A stretch of 64,000 bases of DNA from Bryobacteraceae bacterium. GTDB lineage: Bacteria; Acidobacteriota; Terriglobia; Bryobacterales; Bryobacteraceae. The notes beneath the pieces are model-generated. The model saw only the letters and a program-made list of their open reading frames with translations, was not told the DNA's origin and ran no database searches. Position numbers and translations under genes: made by a program. Location of the stretch: contig JANWXD010000008.1 of assembly GCA_025055455.1 (NCBI GenBank), positions 1-64,000 of the forward strand, given 5' to 3'. Positions 1-7,884 of this stretch are shown here, piece after piece (the stretch's first letter is position 1; each line of letters opens with the position of its first letter).

Positions 1-228
1 GCCCCATTGAAGCTTTTGAGCGTCGCGAGCGCGCGATCGCTCTGGCCAAATTTCCGCGACCACTAAGTCGCGGCCGCATTGAAGCCCTTCTGAAAACGGT
101 ATGTCTACACATACGCTTCGATTTCCGCGACCACTAAGTCGCGGCGCCATTGAAGCTTGGATTGTTCGGCGGACATTGCCGCCGCCGTGCACATTTCCGC
201 GACCACTAAGTCGCGGCCCCATTGAAGC
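1..228 (+). CRISPR. CRISPR array, one end: three full and one partial 36-nt repeats
   Basis: Full repeats lie at 50-85, 121-156 and 193-228, and the last 13 nt of another are at 1-13. Spacers are at 14-49 (36 nt), 86-120 (35 nt) and 157-192 (36 nt). Each repeat reads ATTT, a 7-bp stem (CCGCGAC / GTCGCGG) with loop CACTAA, a 4-nt linker, then ATTGAAGC. The 3' ATTGAAGC looks like the 8-nt tag of Cas6-processed crRNAs, so transcription is inferred to run on the plus strand with the leader left of the window. No repeat follows 228, so this is the trailer end under that reading. Only the linker differs between repeats (CCGC, CGCC, CCCC). No cas gene is in the window, so the subtype cannot be assigned. 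Confidence 0.93.
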
Positions 229-609
229 GTCACGACGCCGTCGATGTCTAGGTCTAGTATCTCATGTGATGCCGCTCTGAACGTGTTGCTGCACGCCGGG
301 GACATCAACCTGGACGCAACACCTTCGCGGGATCAAAAGCGGTCTCTCATCAGCGCCGATCGCACCCTGGCGGCAGTGAGGCTCTTGGTAGCTGCGTTGG
401 CGGCCACCAGCGAGAGGCCGGCGAACGACGCCCCACTGGGATTTACCACCCGGCCGCGGACGGTGCCCTGGGGGCGCTGGGCCCAGGCCCGGCTTTTGGA
501 TCCAGGGAAGCAGCGACAAGGGGTCGAACTTCGCCCGCCGCTGAGCCTGGCCCGGAACGCAAAGTCTATCTGGCCGCCGAGTGCTCCTTCCGCGGCATAC
601 TAGGGACAG
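229..609. other. Intergenic stretch without a recognisable gene
   Basis: This stretch lies between the last CRISPR repeat and the HNH gene. Both strands have short open frames (for example 244-603 plus and 262-519 minus), but their translations are low-complexity Arg/Pro/Ala sequence typical of GC-rich non-coding frames and neither has a convincing ribosome site. No further CRISPR repeat unit is visible. Confidence 0.6.
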
Positions 610-630
610 GCGACCGTGAGTGGTCGCGGA
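610..630 (+). promoter_or_regulatory. Leader hairpin of the HNH gene resembling the CRISPR repeat hairpin
   Basis: GCGACC (610-615) and GGTCGC (622-627) form a perfect 6-bp stem with a 6-nt loop, 11 nt before the HNH start codon. The 12 bases at 619-630 (AGTGGTCGCGGA) are identical to part of the reverse complement of the CRISPR repeat, which also contains this stem. The Shine-Dalgarno GGAGGTGA partly overlaps its right edge (628-635), so the hairpin could influence translation. It may be a decayed inverted repeat unit, a binding site for a repeat-binding protein, or coincidence. Confidence 0.45.
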
Positions 631-638
631 GGTGACTC

Positions 639-989
639 ATGCCGATCAAGACAATCTTGGGATTGTTCGGTGGCGTCAAGCCGTTGACGGTGAAACAGGG
701 TCTGGCTGTGCTCGAGCGCGACAAGTACCGGTGCCAGTATTGCGGCTTGGACGGGCTCGCCAACTTCGAAAACTACCTAGTGATGACGGTGGATTTCGTG
801 GTGCCGCGCTCGCGGGGCGGCAAGAAGACGGGCCGCAACCTGGTGGCGGCCTGCCGGCCCTGCAACGTGCTCAAAGGGCGGCGCGTTTTCAAAAGTTTCG
901 AGGAGGCCCGGGCGTATGTGCTCCAGCGACGCGAGGAAATCCGCAAAACGTGGGAGGAGCGAGCGGCCAAGTTGAAAGCCACGGCCTGA
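639..989 (+). CDS. HNH endonuclease-like protein, first catalytic His replaced
   Basis: A 116-residue single-domain protein of the HNH family. It has the zinc-knuckle pair CQYC (about residues 32-35) and CRPC (about 71-74), then the ending NVLKGRR. The core reads VDFVVPRSRGG where most relatives have DH followed by the same strand, so the first His of HNH is Phe here, while the RGG turn and NLV segment are kept. Relatives are small nucleases of phage, mobile-element or housekeeping origin. The missing general base suggests weak or absent nuclease activity, or an exapted DNA-binding role. GGAGGTGA 4 nt upstream supports the start. The gene is the first one beyond the CRISPR array, but a functional link is not shown. 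Confidence 0.8.
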   Translation: MPIKTILGLFGGVKPLTVKQGLAVLERDKYRCQYCGLDGLANFENYLVMTVDFVVPRSRGGKKTGRNLVAACRPCNVLKGRRVFKSFEEARAYVLQRREEIRKTWEERAAKLKATA

Positions 990-990
990 G

Positions 991-1755
991 CTAGGGGTGA
1001 TACGGCCACACCGCTGTCGTGGTGTAGCCGCCGTCCACGGCGATCACTTGGCCAGTGATATAGTCCGAAGCCGGGCTGGCCAGGAAGACGGCCACTGCCG
1101 CCACATCCTCGGGCGTCCCCAGCCGGGGGTTGGCTTGGGAGCCCTGAAGCCACTCCCGCATCCCTGGCCGCTGCCAGACCTCGCGGTTCAGGTCCGTCAG
1201 GATCATGCCGGGGGCGATGCAGTTGACCTGAATGTCGTAACGCGCCCATTCCGCCGCCAGCACGCGGGTGAGACCGGCCAAGGCGCTCTTGGTGATGGCG
1301 TAGATCGACAAGTACGGCAGGCCGCGCAGCGACATCAGACTGCCGATATTGATGACCTTGCCCCCTCGGGCCCGGGCGATCATTCGGCCTCCGACCCGGC
1401 GCGTCAATTCCACAAGTCCGTGCAGGTTGGTGCGGAGCAGGAAATCGTATTCCTCCGGCGTGTAGTCGAGAAAGGATTTCCGGATGTTCGTTCCCGCGAC
1501 GTTCACCAGGATGTCCACTTCATCCGGGCCCGAGGCCACGGCCTCAACGGAGGCAGGATCCGTGACGTCGAGGCGCACCGCCTGCGCCTGCAAACCCTCC
1601 GCACGCAACTCAGCGGCGTGCCGTTCGAGGAGCTCGAGGGAGCGGGCGGCCAGCAGAGCTCGTGCGCCGGCGGCCGCCAAAGCGCGTGCGATGGCCAGGC
1701 CGATGCCGCGGCTCGCTCCCGCGACAAGCGCGGTGCGGCCGCGCAAAGAGAACAT
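991..1755 (-). CDS. SDR-family oxidoreductase, gluconate 5-dehydrogenase-like
   Basis: A 254-residue classical short-chain dehydrogenase with the N-terminal nucleotide motif GASRGIG, NVAG in place of NNAG, the catalytic Ser in the NIGSLMS strand and YAITK (the YxxxK pair). The NIRKS segment after NVAG and the overall layout match gluconate 5-dehydrogenase / 2-deoxygluconate 3-dehydrogenase relatives, so a sugar-acid keto reductase is likely. The exact substrate is not determinable. The ATG at 1755 gives the usual family N-terminus (MFSLRGRTALV). A GTG at 1770 is an alternative and lies nearer to GGAGGT (1786-1791). It is divergent from the tartrate dehydrogenase-like gene, sharing a very short promoter region. 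Confidence 0.85.
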   Translation of the reverse strand: MFSLRGRTALVAGASRGIGLAIARALAAAGARALLAARSLELLERHAAELRAEGLQAQAVRLDVTDPASVEAVASGPDEVDILVNVAGTNIRKSFLDYTPEEYDFLLRTNLHGLVELTRRVGGRMIARARGGKVINIGSLMSLRGLPYLSIYAITKSALAGLTRVLAAEWARYDIQVNCIAPGMILTDLNREVWQRPGMREWLQGSQANPRLGTPEDVAAVAVFLASPASDYITGQVIAVDGGYTTTAVWPYHP

Positions 1756-1809
1756 GGATTCCAGCGTCACGATGGTATGATGACTACCTCCGCACGGCAC
1801 GATCCTAGC

Positions 1810-2880
1810 ATGTCTCATTACTCGATCGCCGTCATTCCGGGCGACGGCATCGGACCGGAGGTCATCCCGGAGGCCAAACGGGTCCTGGCGCGGGCGGCGG
1901 AACGATTCGGTTTTGTGCTCCGCTTCGAGGATTTTGACTGGGGCGCCGAGCATTATTTCCGCTGCGGAAGCGTGGCCCCGCCGGGATTCCTGGAGCGGCT
2001 GCGGCCGTTCGATGCGATCCTGCTGGGGGCGGTGGGACATCCCGACATCCCGGACCACATCACCCTCCACGGGCTGCTGCTGCCCATCCGTCGGGCCTTC
2101 GACCAGTACGCCAACGTGCGGCCGGCCGTTTGGTACGAGGGCGTTGACGGGCCCCTGAAAGGCCGCCAGCCTGGCCAGGTTGACCTGGTGATCGTGCGGG
2201 AAAACACCGAGGGGGAGTATGCGCCGGTGGGGGGGTTCGTCCACCAGCACCATGCCGATGAGGTGGCCGTCCAGAGCGCGGTGTTCACGCGAAAAGGCTG
2301 CGAACGAGTGATTCGCTATGCGTTCCAACTGGCGGTACGGCGCAATCGGAAGCGCCGGGTGACGTCGGTGACCAAGTCGAACGCTCAAGCCTACGGCATG
2401 GTCCTGTGGGACCGGGTCTTTCGCAGCGTGGCGGCCGAATTTCCCTCCGTCGAAACCGAGTCGCTGCTGGTGGACGCGGCGGCGATGAACTTCGTGCGAA
2501 GGCCGGAGAGTTTCGACGTGGTCGTGGCGTCGAACCTGTTCGGGGACATCTTGAGCGACTTGGCAGCGGCGGTGACCGGCAGCATCGGATTGGCGCCGAG
2601 CGCCAACTTGGATCCCGAACGGCGGTACCCGTCGATGTTCGAGCCGGTGCACGGCTCGGCGCCGGACATCGCCGGACGTGGGATCGCCAATCCGCTGGCC
2701 ACCATTCTGTCCGGCGCCATGATGCTCGAGCATTTGGGTCAGACCGCCGCGGCCCAAGCCGTCCAACAGGCGGTCGCGGCGGTGCTGGCTGAGGGCCGCG
2801 TGCGCACCCCGGACTTGGGAGGGCACAGCTCGACGCGCGAGGTGGCCGAAGCTGTGGCCATGCGGCTTGCGGCCTCCTAA
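1810..2880 (+). CDS. ttuC: Tartrate / D-malate dehydrogenase-like (isopropylmalate dehydrogenase family)
   Basis: A 356-residue NAD-dependent beta-decarboxylating dehydrogenase. It has the N-terminal IPGDGIGPEV, the substrate-loop segment LLPIRRAFDQYANVRP, ENTEGEY, the metal-binding DAAAMN region, SNLFGDILSDLAA and EPVHGSAPDIAG. The family includes isopropylmalate, isocitrate and tartrate/D-malate dehydrogenases. The IRRAFDQYANVRP loop and the 350-residue length favour the tartrate/D-malate branch over LeuB, and there are no leu genes nearby. The product would be oxaloglycolate, glycerate or pyruvate, depending on substrate. The divergent SDR neighbour supports a sugar-acid role. No strong ribosome site precedes the ATG. 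The end of this gene is 15 nt from the convergent methyltransferase. Confidence 0.85.
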   Translation: MSHYSIAVIPGDGIGPEVIPEAKRVLARAAERFGFVLRFEDFDWGAEHYFRCGSVAPPGFLERLRPFDAILLGAVGHPDIPDHITLHGLLLPIRRAFDQYANVRPAVWYEGVDGPLKGRQPGQVDLVIVRENTEGEYAPVGGFVHQHHADEVAVQSAVFTRKGCERVIRYAFQLAVRRNRKRRVTSVTKSNAQAYGMVLWDRVFRSVAAEFPSVETESLLVDAAAMNFVRRPESFDVVVASNLFGDILSDLAAAVTGSIGLAPSANLDPERRYPSMFEPVHGSAPDIAGRGIANPLATILSGAMMLEHLGQTAAAQAVQQAVAAVLAEGRVRTPDLGGHSSTREVAEAVAMRLAAS

Positions 2881-2895
2881 AGCCAGCCGGCTTCC

Positions 2896-3576
2896 TCAGC
2901 GTGTGACGACCACCTCGCGGAGGTGGTCCCGGGCGAGGAAAAATTTCACGGAACGAAACCGGCCGAACAGCTGTTCAATGCCCCGGTTGTTGAACAGGCG
3001 GGCCGGCTCGCGATAGCCTCGCAATTCCAGCGAGAGGCCGGCCGGTCCCGCGATCCGGAACGAGTAGACGGCAAGCGCGCCGGGTTTGGCTTCCGCGTGA
3101 AAGAACGCAAGAAGTCGTCCTCCCGGCTTGAGCACTCGATGCAGCGACTCGACGGTATGCTCCAGCAACGGCGGGGGCAGGAACTCGAGCACATCCCAAG
3201 CCAGCACCCCATCAAAGCTCTCTGGCGGGAAAGCAAAATGATCGGACAAGAATTGCCGGACCGTTGCGGCCTCGGCCTCCTCGCCAGCGGGCGTGGCGAA
3301 AAGCTGGTCGAGACTGCGCCAGACGTCCTCGGTATACAATCGGTGCCCGAGGTTGGTGATGGCGGTCACGTTGGCTTGAGATACGCCCCCGAGGTCGAGC
3401 ACGGACAGTCCTTCGCAGTGCTGCAAGTGGGAGACAAACTCCGCGAGACCGTGACTTTGGCGCTCGTAACGCGCAGGGATCGAAGAGCTCTCGGGGCGCG
3501 ACACGGACGGCGCGTTGACGTCTGCACTGGACGGAGCTCCGGATCCCAACAGCCACGCCTTGAAGCGGGAAACCAC
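2896..3576 (-). CDS. SAM-dependent methyltransferase (class I, type 11-like)
   Basis: A protein of about 226 residues with a recognisable SAM-binding start (SVLDLGGVSQANV), an acidic motif II, FDGVLAWDVLEFL as the post-II region and VLKPGGRLLAFF as motif III. The C-terminal part ends in a beta-rich segment with LREVVVTR. Targets of such proteins are very diverse, so none is proposed. The start is uncertain: the GTG at 3576 is the first reasonable start after the bactofilin stop (3602), and no strong ribosome site is visible. It follows the bactofilin gene on the same strand and is probably cotranscribed with it. Confidence 0.75.
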   Translation of the reverse strand: MVSRFKAWLLGSGAPSSADVNAPSVSRPESSSIPARYERQSHGLAEFVSHLQHCEGLSVLDLGGVSQANVTAITNLGHRLYTEDVWRSLDQLFATPAGEEAEAATVRQFLSDHFAFPPESFDGVLAWDVLEFLPPPLLEHTVESLHRVLKPGGRLLAFFHAEAKPGALAVYSFRIAGPAGLSLELRGYREPARLFNNRGIEQLFGRFRSVKFFLARDHLREVVVTR

Positions 3577-3601
3577 CGCCGGGAAGGGTCCCAGAAGGCC
3601 G

Positions 3602-4054
3602 TCAGGCCTTCGACGCCGCCGGAGCGGAAGCCGAAGGGGCGGCGCCGGCGGCGGCCGTCGGCTGCGGACGCACAGCCGCTGGTTTCGCGGGCTCACCGCG
3701 CGTGATGTCGATCGACCCCTTGAAATACGCCCCGTCCTCGATGACGATGCGGGCGGTCTTGACATCGCCGACAAGCTTGGCGTCTTTGCGGATATCGAGC
3801 TTTTCGGCCGCCTCGATGTTGCCGTGCACCGTGCCGATGATGACGGCTTCCTTCGCCTTGATGTTCGCCTTGACCGTACCATTGGGGCCCACGGTCAGGC
3901 GGTTATCCTGGAGCTCCAGAGTTCCTTCGACCTCTCCGTCCACGTAAAGATCCTCACGGCTGAAGATCTGGCCCTTGACGACCACCGATTTGCCGATGAG
4001 TGCCGTTCCTTTGGGTGCCTCCGCATCCGCCATCCGTGCGGGCACAGTGCTCAT
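3602..4054 (-). CDS. Bactofilin family cytoskeletal protein
   Basis: A 150-residue protein with a central bactofilin domain (about residues 20-115) made of the short glycine/valine strand repeats of a right-handed beta-helix, such as GKSVVVKGQIFS, VDGEVEGTLEL and KANIKAKEAVIIG. The disordered C-terminal tail is rich in Ala, Pro and Ser. Bactofilins polymerise without nucleotide into filaments that scaffold cell-shape or envelope enzymes. The frame stays open to 4144, but an ideal AAGGAGGG with 7-8 nt spacing sits before the ATG at 4054, so that start is chosen. The gap to the PFK gene is 133 nt. Confidence 0.9.
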   Translation of the reverse strand: MSTVPARMADAEAPKGTALIGKSVVVKGQIFSREDLYVDGEVEGTLELQDNRLTVGPNGTVKANIKAKEAVIIGTVHGNIEAAEKLDIRKDAKLVGDVKTARIVIEDGAYFKGSIDITRGEPAKPAAVRPQPTAAAGAAPSASAPAASKA

Positions 4055-4187
4055 GGGAATTCCCTCCTTGCTCAGCTCTGCTACAGTTGGGGGCGCCGCA
4101 GAACGCGAGGTCAGCGCCTCCGGCTCCTTACGTCGGTTCCACATGTGCCTATACTAACCCAGGCCAACCGCCGTGCCGCAAGCGGCT

Positions 4188-5396
4188 TCAATCTCCCAGC
4201 CGGCGCGGAACAAAGACCTGTTTCAACGTTGGCCGGGGTTCGACGGGACCGGCTAGGGGTGCGGCGTAGTTCAGGAAGGGATCGAGAACGTCGTGGCCGG
4301 ATGGGGCGATCCAGTCGAGCGGGAAACGCCGTTCCACGTTGGCGACGGCCTCCAGGGGCGCCAAGCCCGTCGTGCACCGGTAGGGTCGGTCACACTCGCG
4401 CACGAGCGTGACCATCTGGTCGGTCTGGCCGGCCACCGCAGCGCGGACGGCGGCTTCGCCACACGCGCGCGCCTCTTGCCGGTCGGTTTCCGAGATGTAG
4501 GCCGCCGAGGAACGGCCGAGCAGGCCGGGCTTTTCGCTGCGAGCGCGGAGGCTCAGACGGCGCGTGACGAGCTGGGCCAGCACGTGGGCTAGGTTGCCCG
4601 CGAGCTTGTGCTGAAAGCCGTCCGCCTGGATGAGATCGGCGCCGAAGGGCTCGCCTTTTTCGTTGGTCTGTCCCTCGCAGACGGCGACCACCACTCGACC
4701 GAGGCGGCGGTAGACACTCTCGACGTCGGCGACGAACTGGTCTTCGGAAATCGGCCGCTCGGGCAGGTAGATCAGGTGCGGAGCGTCGTCGGGTTCCTGC
4801 CGCGCCAGAGCGGTGGCCGCCACCAGCCAACCGGCGTTGCGCCCCATCACCTCGACGACGGTCACCGGCGTGGGCAGGGCCCAGTTGTCGCCGCCGATGT
4901 CACGGAGGGCATGGGCGATGAAGCGGGCCGCCGAGCCGTAGCCGGGCGAGTGGTCAGTCTCGGCCAGATCGTTGTCGATGGTCTTGGGGATGCCGATCAC
5001 ACGCAGCTCGTAGCCGCTGTCGCGCGCCAGGCGGGAGACTTGCAAGGCCGTGTCCATGGAATCGTTGCCCCCCGTGTAGAAAAAATAGCGGACGTTGTGG
5101 GCGTTGAAAACCGCCAGAATGCGCTCGTAGTCGGAGGCAGACAGTTTCCGGCGGCAGGAGCCGATGGCCGAGCCGGGCGTGCGTCCGACGGCCGCGACCA
5201 CATCGGGATCCTGCTCCGTGAGGTCGAGAAACGACTCTTGGAGCACGCCCACGATCCCGTGGCGTGCTCCGTAGAGGGCGGTGATCTCCGTGTGCCGGCG
5301 CGCCTCTTCGATGACGCCGGCAAGGCTCGCGTTGATGACTTGCGTCGGACCGCCGCCGTGCGCCACCACGGCGACGCCGCGTAACGTGTCTTTCAT
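4188..5396 (-). CDS. 6-phosphofructokinase, pyrophosphate-dependent type by sequence
   Basis: A 402-residue phosphofructokinase with HGGGPTQVINASLAG at the N-terminus, GGNDSMDTA, PKTIDND (the catalytic TIDxD) and MGRNAGWL. In this family an Asp in the GGxDS motif and a Lys before TIDND mark pyrophosphate rather than ATP as phosphoryl donor, and both are present. The reaction is reversible phosphorylation of fructose 6-phosphate in the cytoplasm. The ATG overlaps the stop of the upstream PfkB gene (ATGA, 5393-5396), which implies translational coupling. With the SIS isomerase and PfkB kinase it forms a tight three-gene sugar module. Confidence 0.9.
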   Translation of the reverse strand: MKDTLRGVAVVAHGGGPTQVINASLAGVIEEARRHTEITALYGARHGIVGVLQESFLDLTEQDPDVVAAVGRTPGSAIGSCRRKLSASDYERILAVFNAHNVRYFFYTGGNDSMDTALQVSRLARDSGYELRVIGIPKTIDNDLAETDHSPGYGSAARFIAHALRDIGGDNWALPTPVTVVEVMGRNAGWLVAATALARQEPDDAPHLIYLPERPISEDQFVADVESVYRRLGRVVVAVCEGQTNEKGEPFGADLIQADGFQHKLAGNLAHVLAQLVTRRLSLRARSEKPGLLGRSSAAYISETDRQEARACGEAAVRAAVAGQTDQMVTLVRECDRPYRCTTGLAPLEAVANVERRFPLDWIAPSGHDVLDPFLNYAAPLAGPVEPRPTLKQVFVPRRLGD

Positions 5397-6295
5397 AACT
5401 CCTCGAAAGCCGCCGTACCGCCGATCCGCGTCACGGCGCGGGCTCCCGCTTCGACTCCGGCGCGGGCGCACTCACCGAGCGGGGCGCCGCGGACGAAGCG
5501 CGACAGGAAGCCTGCGTTGAAGCTGTCCCCGGCGCCGGTGGAGTCCACGGCGCGGACGCGCACCGCCGGAACCTCGAAGCTCCCTTCCGGGCTCCAGACG
5601 AAGGCCCCCTTGGGCCCGCGTTTGATCACGACGATGCGCGCCAGGCGGCCCAATTCTTCCGCTGCCCTGCGCACGTCCCGCTGGGCGGTGAGGTGACGGG
5701 CTTCGTCCTCGTTCGGGAAGAAGACGTCGGTGAAGCGCAGGAGTTTCCGGATGCCGGAGTCCCACTTCTCGGACGGATCCCAGTTGCAATCGAGGGACGT
5801 CGTCAGGCCCAGCCGCTGCGCGCGCTCGAATAGTGCCGGTGCGCCGCGGTGGAGCTGCACCTGGAGGAAGTAGGCGCCCACGTGGAGATGGCGCGCGCGC
5901 CGGAGATACGCTACGGGCACGTCGGCCGCCCGGAGCATCTGCACGGTACCAGGATACGTCACCCCGGCGCGCCGCGCCCCGCGCGCCATCCAAACGGTCA
6001 GCCCCGTCTTGCGGCCTTTGAGGCGCCGCAGACCGCCGAGATCGACGCCCGCCCAGCGCAATCGTTCCTCGCAGAAGCGCCCGAGGAAATCGTCACCGAT
6101 TACTCCCACGAAGCCCACCCGAGCGCCCAAGCGCGCCAAATTGAAGGCCGTAATCGAACTGGATCCGCCCAGGATGAGAGTCATGTCCCGGGCGAGTTTT
6201 TCTTTTCCTGGCTCGAGCCACGGCACGCCGGCCAGGATCAAGTCGGCGTTGACGTCGCCGGCGACGATCACTTCCAGCTTGCCGTCAGTCCTCAT
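5393..6295 (-). CDS. PfkB-family carbohydrate kinase
   Basis: A 300-residue ribokinase-fold kinase. The first signature is the glycine-rich GGSSSITAFNLARLG (about residues 42-56). The second is DSTGAGDSFNAGF near the C-terminus, holding the catalytic Asp and anion hole. The sugar is not determined. The operon partners (an AgaS-like SIS isomerase and a pyrophosphate PFK) suggest a ketose, such as tagatose- or fructose-type sugars. The start at 6295 lies inside the end of the SIS gene (11-nt overlap) and the stop overlaps the PFK start, so all three are probably translated in concert. Confidence 0.88.
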   Translation of the reverse strand: MRTDGKLEVIVAGDVNADLILAGVPWLEPGKEKLARDMTLILGGSSSITAFNLARLGARVGFVGVIGDDFLGRFCEERLRWAGVDLGGLRRLKGRKTGLTVWMARGARRAGVTYPGTVQMLRAADVPVAYLRRARHLHVGAYFLQVQLHRGAPALFERAQRLGLTTSLDCNWDPSEKWDSGIRKLLRFTDVFFPNEDEARHLTAQRDVRRAAEELGRLARIVVIKRGPKGAFVWSPEGSFEVPAVRVRAVDSTGAGDSFNAGFLSRFVRGAPLGECARAGVEAGARAVTRIGGTAAFEEL

Positions 6296-7367
6296 AGATA
6301 CGGACGCCCTGCACGACGCGGTGGATGACGCCGGTGGGGCTGGGATTGTCTGGATCGAGTCCGAGACGGGAGCTGAGATGCCAGGCCAGCAGCTGGGCAA
6401 AGGTGATCTCCACGGGCGTGCGCAGCCAGTCCGGCAGAGCGGATGCCGGCGTCGAAAGGAACAGGTCGAAGGAGTCGCGATCCGCCTCCGGAGGCGCCAA
6501 AGCCACCAGACGCCCGAGTTTCTTTTGGCGCAACTCGCGCACCAGATCCAGTTCGTAACGGCGCCGGCGCGCATCGGAGGAGACAACGCAGATCACCAAG
6601 GTTTGCGGCTCGAGAAAACTCATGGGGCCGTGGCGAAGCCCCAGATACGTCTCCGCCAACGTGGCCACGCGGCCGGCGGTCATCTCGAGGATCTTCAGAC
6701 ACGCCTCGCGCGCGGCGCCCCGAAGGGGCGCAGAAGCCAAGGCCACCACCCGCGCCGGCGGGTTCTCTGCCAGGGCGGCGGCAGCAGCTTCGTAGCTGGC
6801 GAGCGCCTCGCGAGCGGCCTGGCACAGCTGAGGCAAGGCGGCTTCGGTCGGCTCGGGTCTGGCCAGCAAGCAGCCGGCCACGACGAGATTCGTGAAGGAA
6901 CTGGTCATGGCCAATCCGCGGTCGTTCGCGCGCGGATCGAGCAACACCGCCTGCACGCCCGGATGGCGTGCGAGTTGGCCTTCCGGGTTGATGGTAAGGG
7001 CGATGTGGCGCACGTCGGGCCGCGAGCGCCGGATGCGGTCGACCACCGCTACCGACTCCGGGCTGTCACCGGAGCGGGCCAGGGAGATCACCAGACGGCG
7101 GTGCTCGAGGAGGTCGTCGAAGTCCAGAAACAACTCGGTCGACGGCGCGGCGCGGGAGCCGGGCCACGCCGACTGCACGGCGAGGGCGGCAAAGAACGAG
7201 GTTCCCGCACCGGTCAGAACGGGTGGTGGAAGTGCCCCGAGGCGGGCCGCCTTTACGCGTTGCGCGGTTTCCATCCACGTATCGGGCTGCTGGAGGATCT
7301 CGCCGTATGTGATCGCCCCCGGACGCGGAGGAACTGTGATCGGTTCGAAGGGAGTTGTTTCCTGCAA
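6285..7367 (-). CDS. SIS-domain sugar isomerase, AgaS / GlmS-isomerase-like
   Basis: A protein of about 360 residues with two SIS domains. The first shows LTGAGTSFFAAL and VISLARSGDSPES; the second holds ACLKILEMTAGRVATLAETYLGLRHGPMSFL, the segment shared by AgaS and the isomerase half of glucosamine-6-phosphate synthase. There is no glutaminase domain, so it is likely an aldose/ketose isomerase or deaminase acting on an amino or keto sugar phosphate. The N-terminus is unclear: there is no in-frame ATG near the expected start, and the TTG at 7367 is chosen without a clear ribosome site. An out-of-frame ATG lies 8 nt upstream, so a sequencing or natural frameshift near 7370 is possible. Confidence 0.8.
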   Translation of the reverse strand: MQETTPFEPITVPPRPGAITYGEILQQPDTWMETAQRVKAARLGALPPPVLTGAGTSFFAALAVQSAWPGSRAAPSTELFLDFDDLLEHRRLVISLARSGDSPESVAVVDRIRRSRPDVRHIALTINPEGQLARHPGVQAVLLDPRANDRGLAMTSSFTNLVVAGCLLARPEPTEAALPQLCQAAREALASYEAAAAALAENPPARVVALASAPLRGAAREACLKILEMTAGRVATLAETYLGLRHGPMSFLEPQTLVICVVSSDARRRRYELDLVRELRQKKLGRLVALAPPEADRDSFDLFLSTPASALPDWLRTPVEITFAQLLAWHLSSRLGLDPDNPSPTGVIHRVVQGVRIYED

Positions 7368-7411
7368 GCGACATAATACGCGCCTGGGGCGCGCCGTTTC
7401 AAGCCACAGCC

Positions 7412-7738
7412 TTACTGGTGGCGCGGACCCAGCAGAATGATCGCGGCGCCCGCAAGGCACACCGCCGCGCCGAGTAGGTCCCAGCGGTCCGGAAGCTGCC
7501 GCTCGACGCCCCACAGCCACAGCAGCGAGGTGGCGATGTAGACGCCGCCGTAAGCGGCATAGGCTCGCCCGGCCCAAGCCGCATCGATGCGCGTCAGCAT
7601 CAGCGCGAACAAGACCAGCGAGACCATGCCCGGGGCGGTCCACGCTGCGCTTTTGCCGAGGCGCAACCATGCCCAAAAGCTGAAGCACCCGGCGATTTCG
7701 GCCAAAGCCGCCAGGAAATACCAAAGGAACGAGCGCAT
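7412..7738 (-). CDS. ynfA: YnfA-family (UPF0060) small membrane protein
   Basis: A 108-residue integral membrane protein with four predicted hydrophobic helices and the conserved family segments [35 protein letters not shown] and [16 protein letters not shown]. This family is related to small multidrug-resistance-like transporters, with no firmly known substrate. GGAGAGGA precedes the ATG at 7738 with good spacing. It sits between the sulfatase and the sugar isomerase on the same strand; a role in that pathway is not evident. Confidence 0.9.
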   Translation of the reverse strand: MRSFLWYFLAALAEIAGCFSFWAWLRLGKSAAWTAPGMVSLVLFALMLTRIDAAWAGRAYAAYGGVYIATSLLWLWGVERQLPDRWDLLGAAVCLAGAAIILLGPRHQ

Positions 7739-7884
7739 TCGATCCTCTCCACTCCCGTTTCCGGAGCGCGGGCGCGGCACTGAGATGCCGCGAGGCTGGG
7801 GATATGACCGGGCCCATGGTGCGGGCTGGTGGGAGCGGGCGGTGGCCGTCGCGCCCGCGGATCGGCCGAAGCCGCTGGGAGCGA

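Noticed and set aside
157-192. Spacer 3 resembles the HNH gene near 656-672
   Set aside because: The match is about 15 of 17 with a gap, covering under half the spacer, so it is too weak for a self-targeting protospacer.
997-1780. Long plus-strand open frame opposite the SDR gene
   Set aside because: It is the run-in of the ttuC frame and lies antisense to a clear dehydrogenase; no family motif appears before 1810.
991-2826. 611-codon minus-strand open frame
   Set aside because: Only the part before 1755 has SDR motifs; the remainder is antisense to tartrate dehydrogenase.
6009-7376. 455-codon plus-strand open frame
   Set aside because: Antisense to the PfkB kinase and SIS isomerase genes, with low-complexity Arg/Gly/Ala content, so it is a GC-driven shadow frame.
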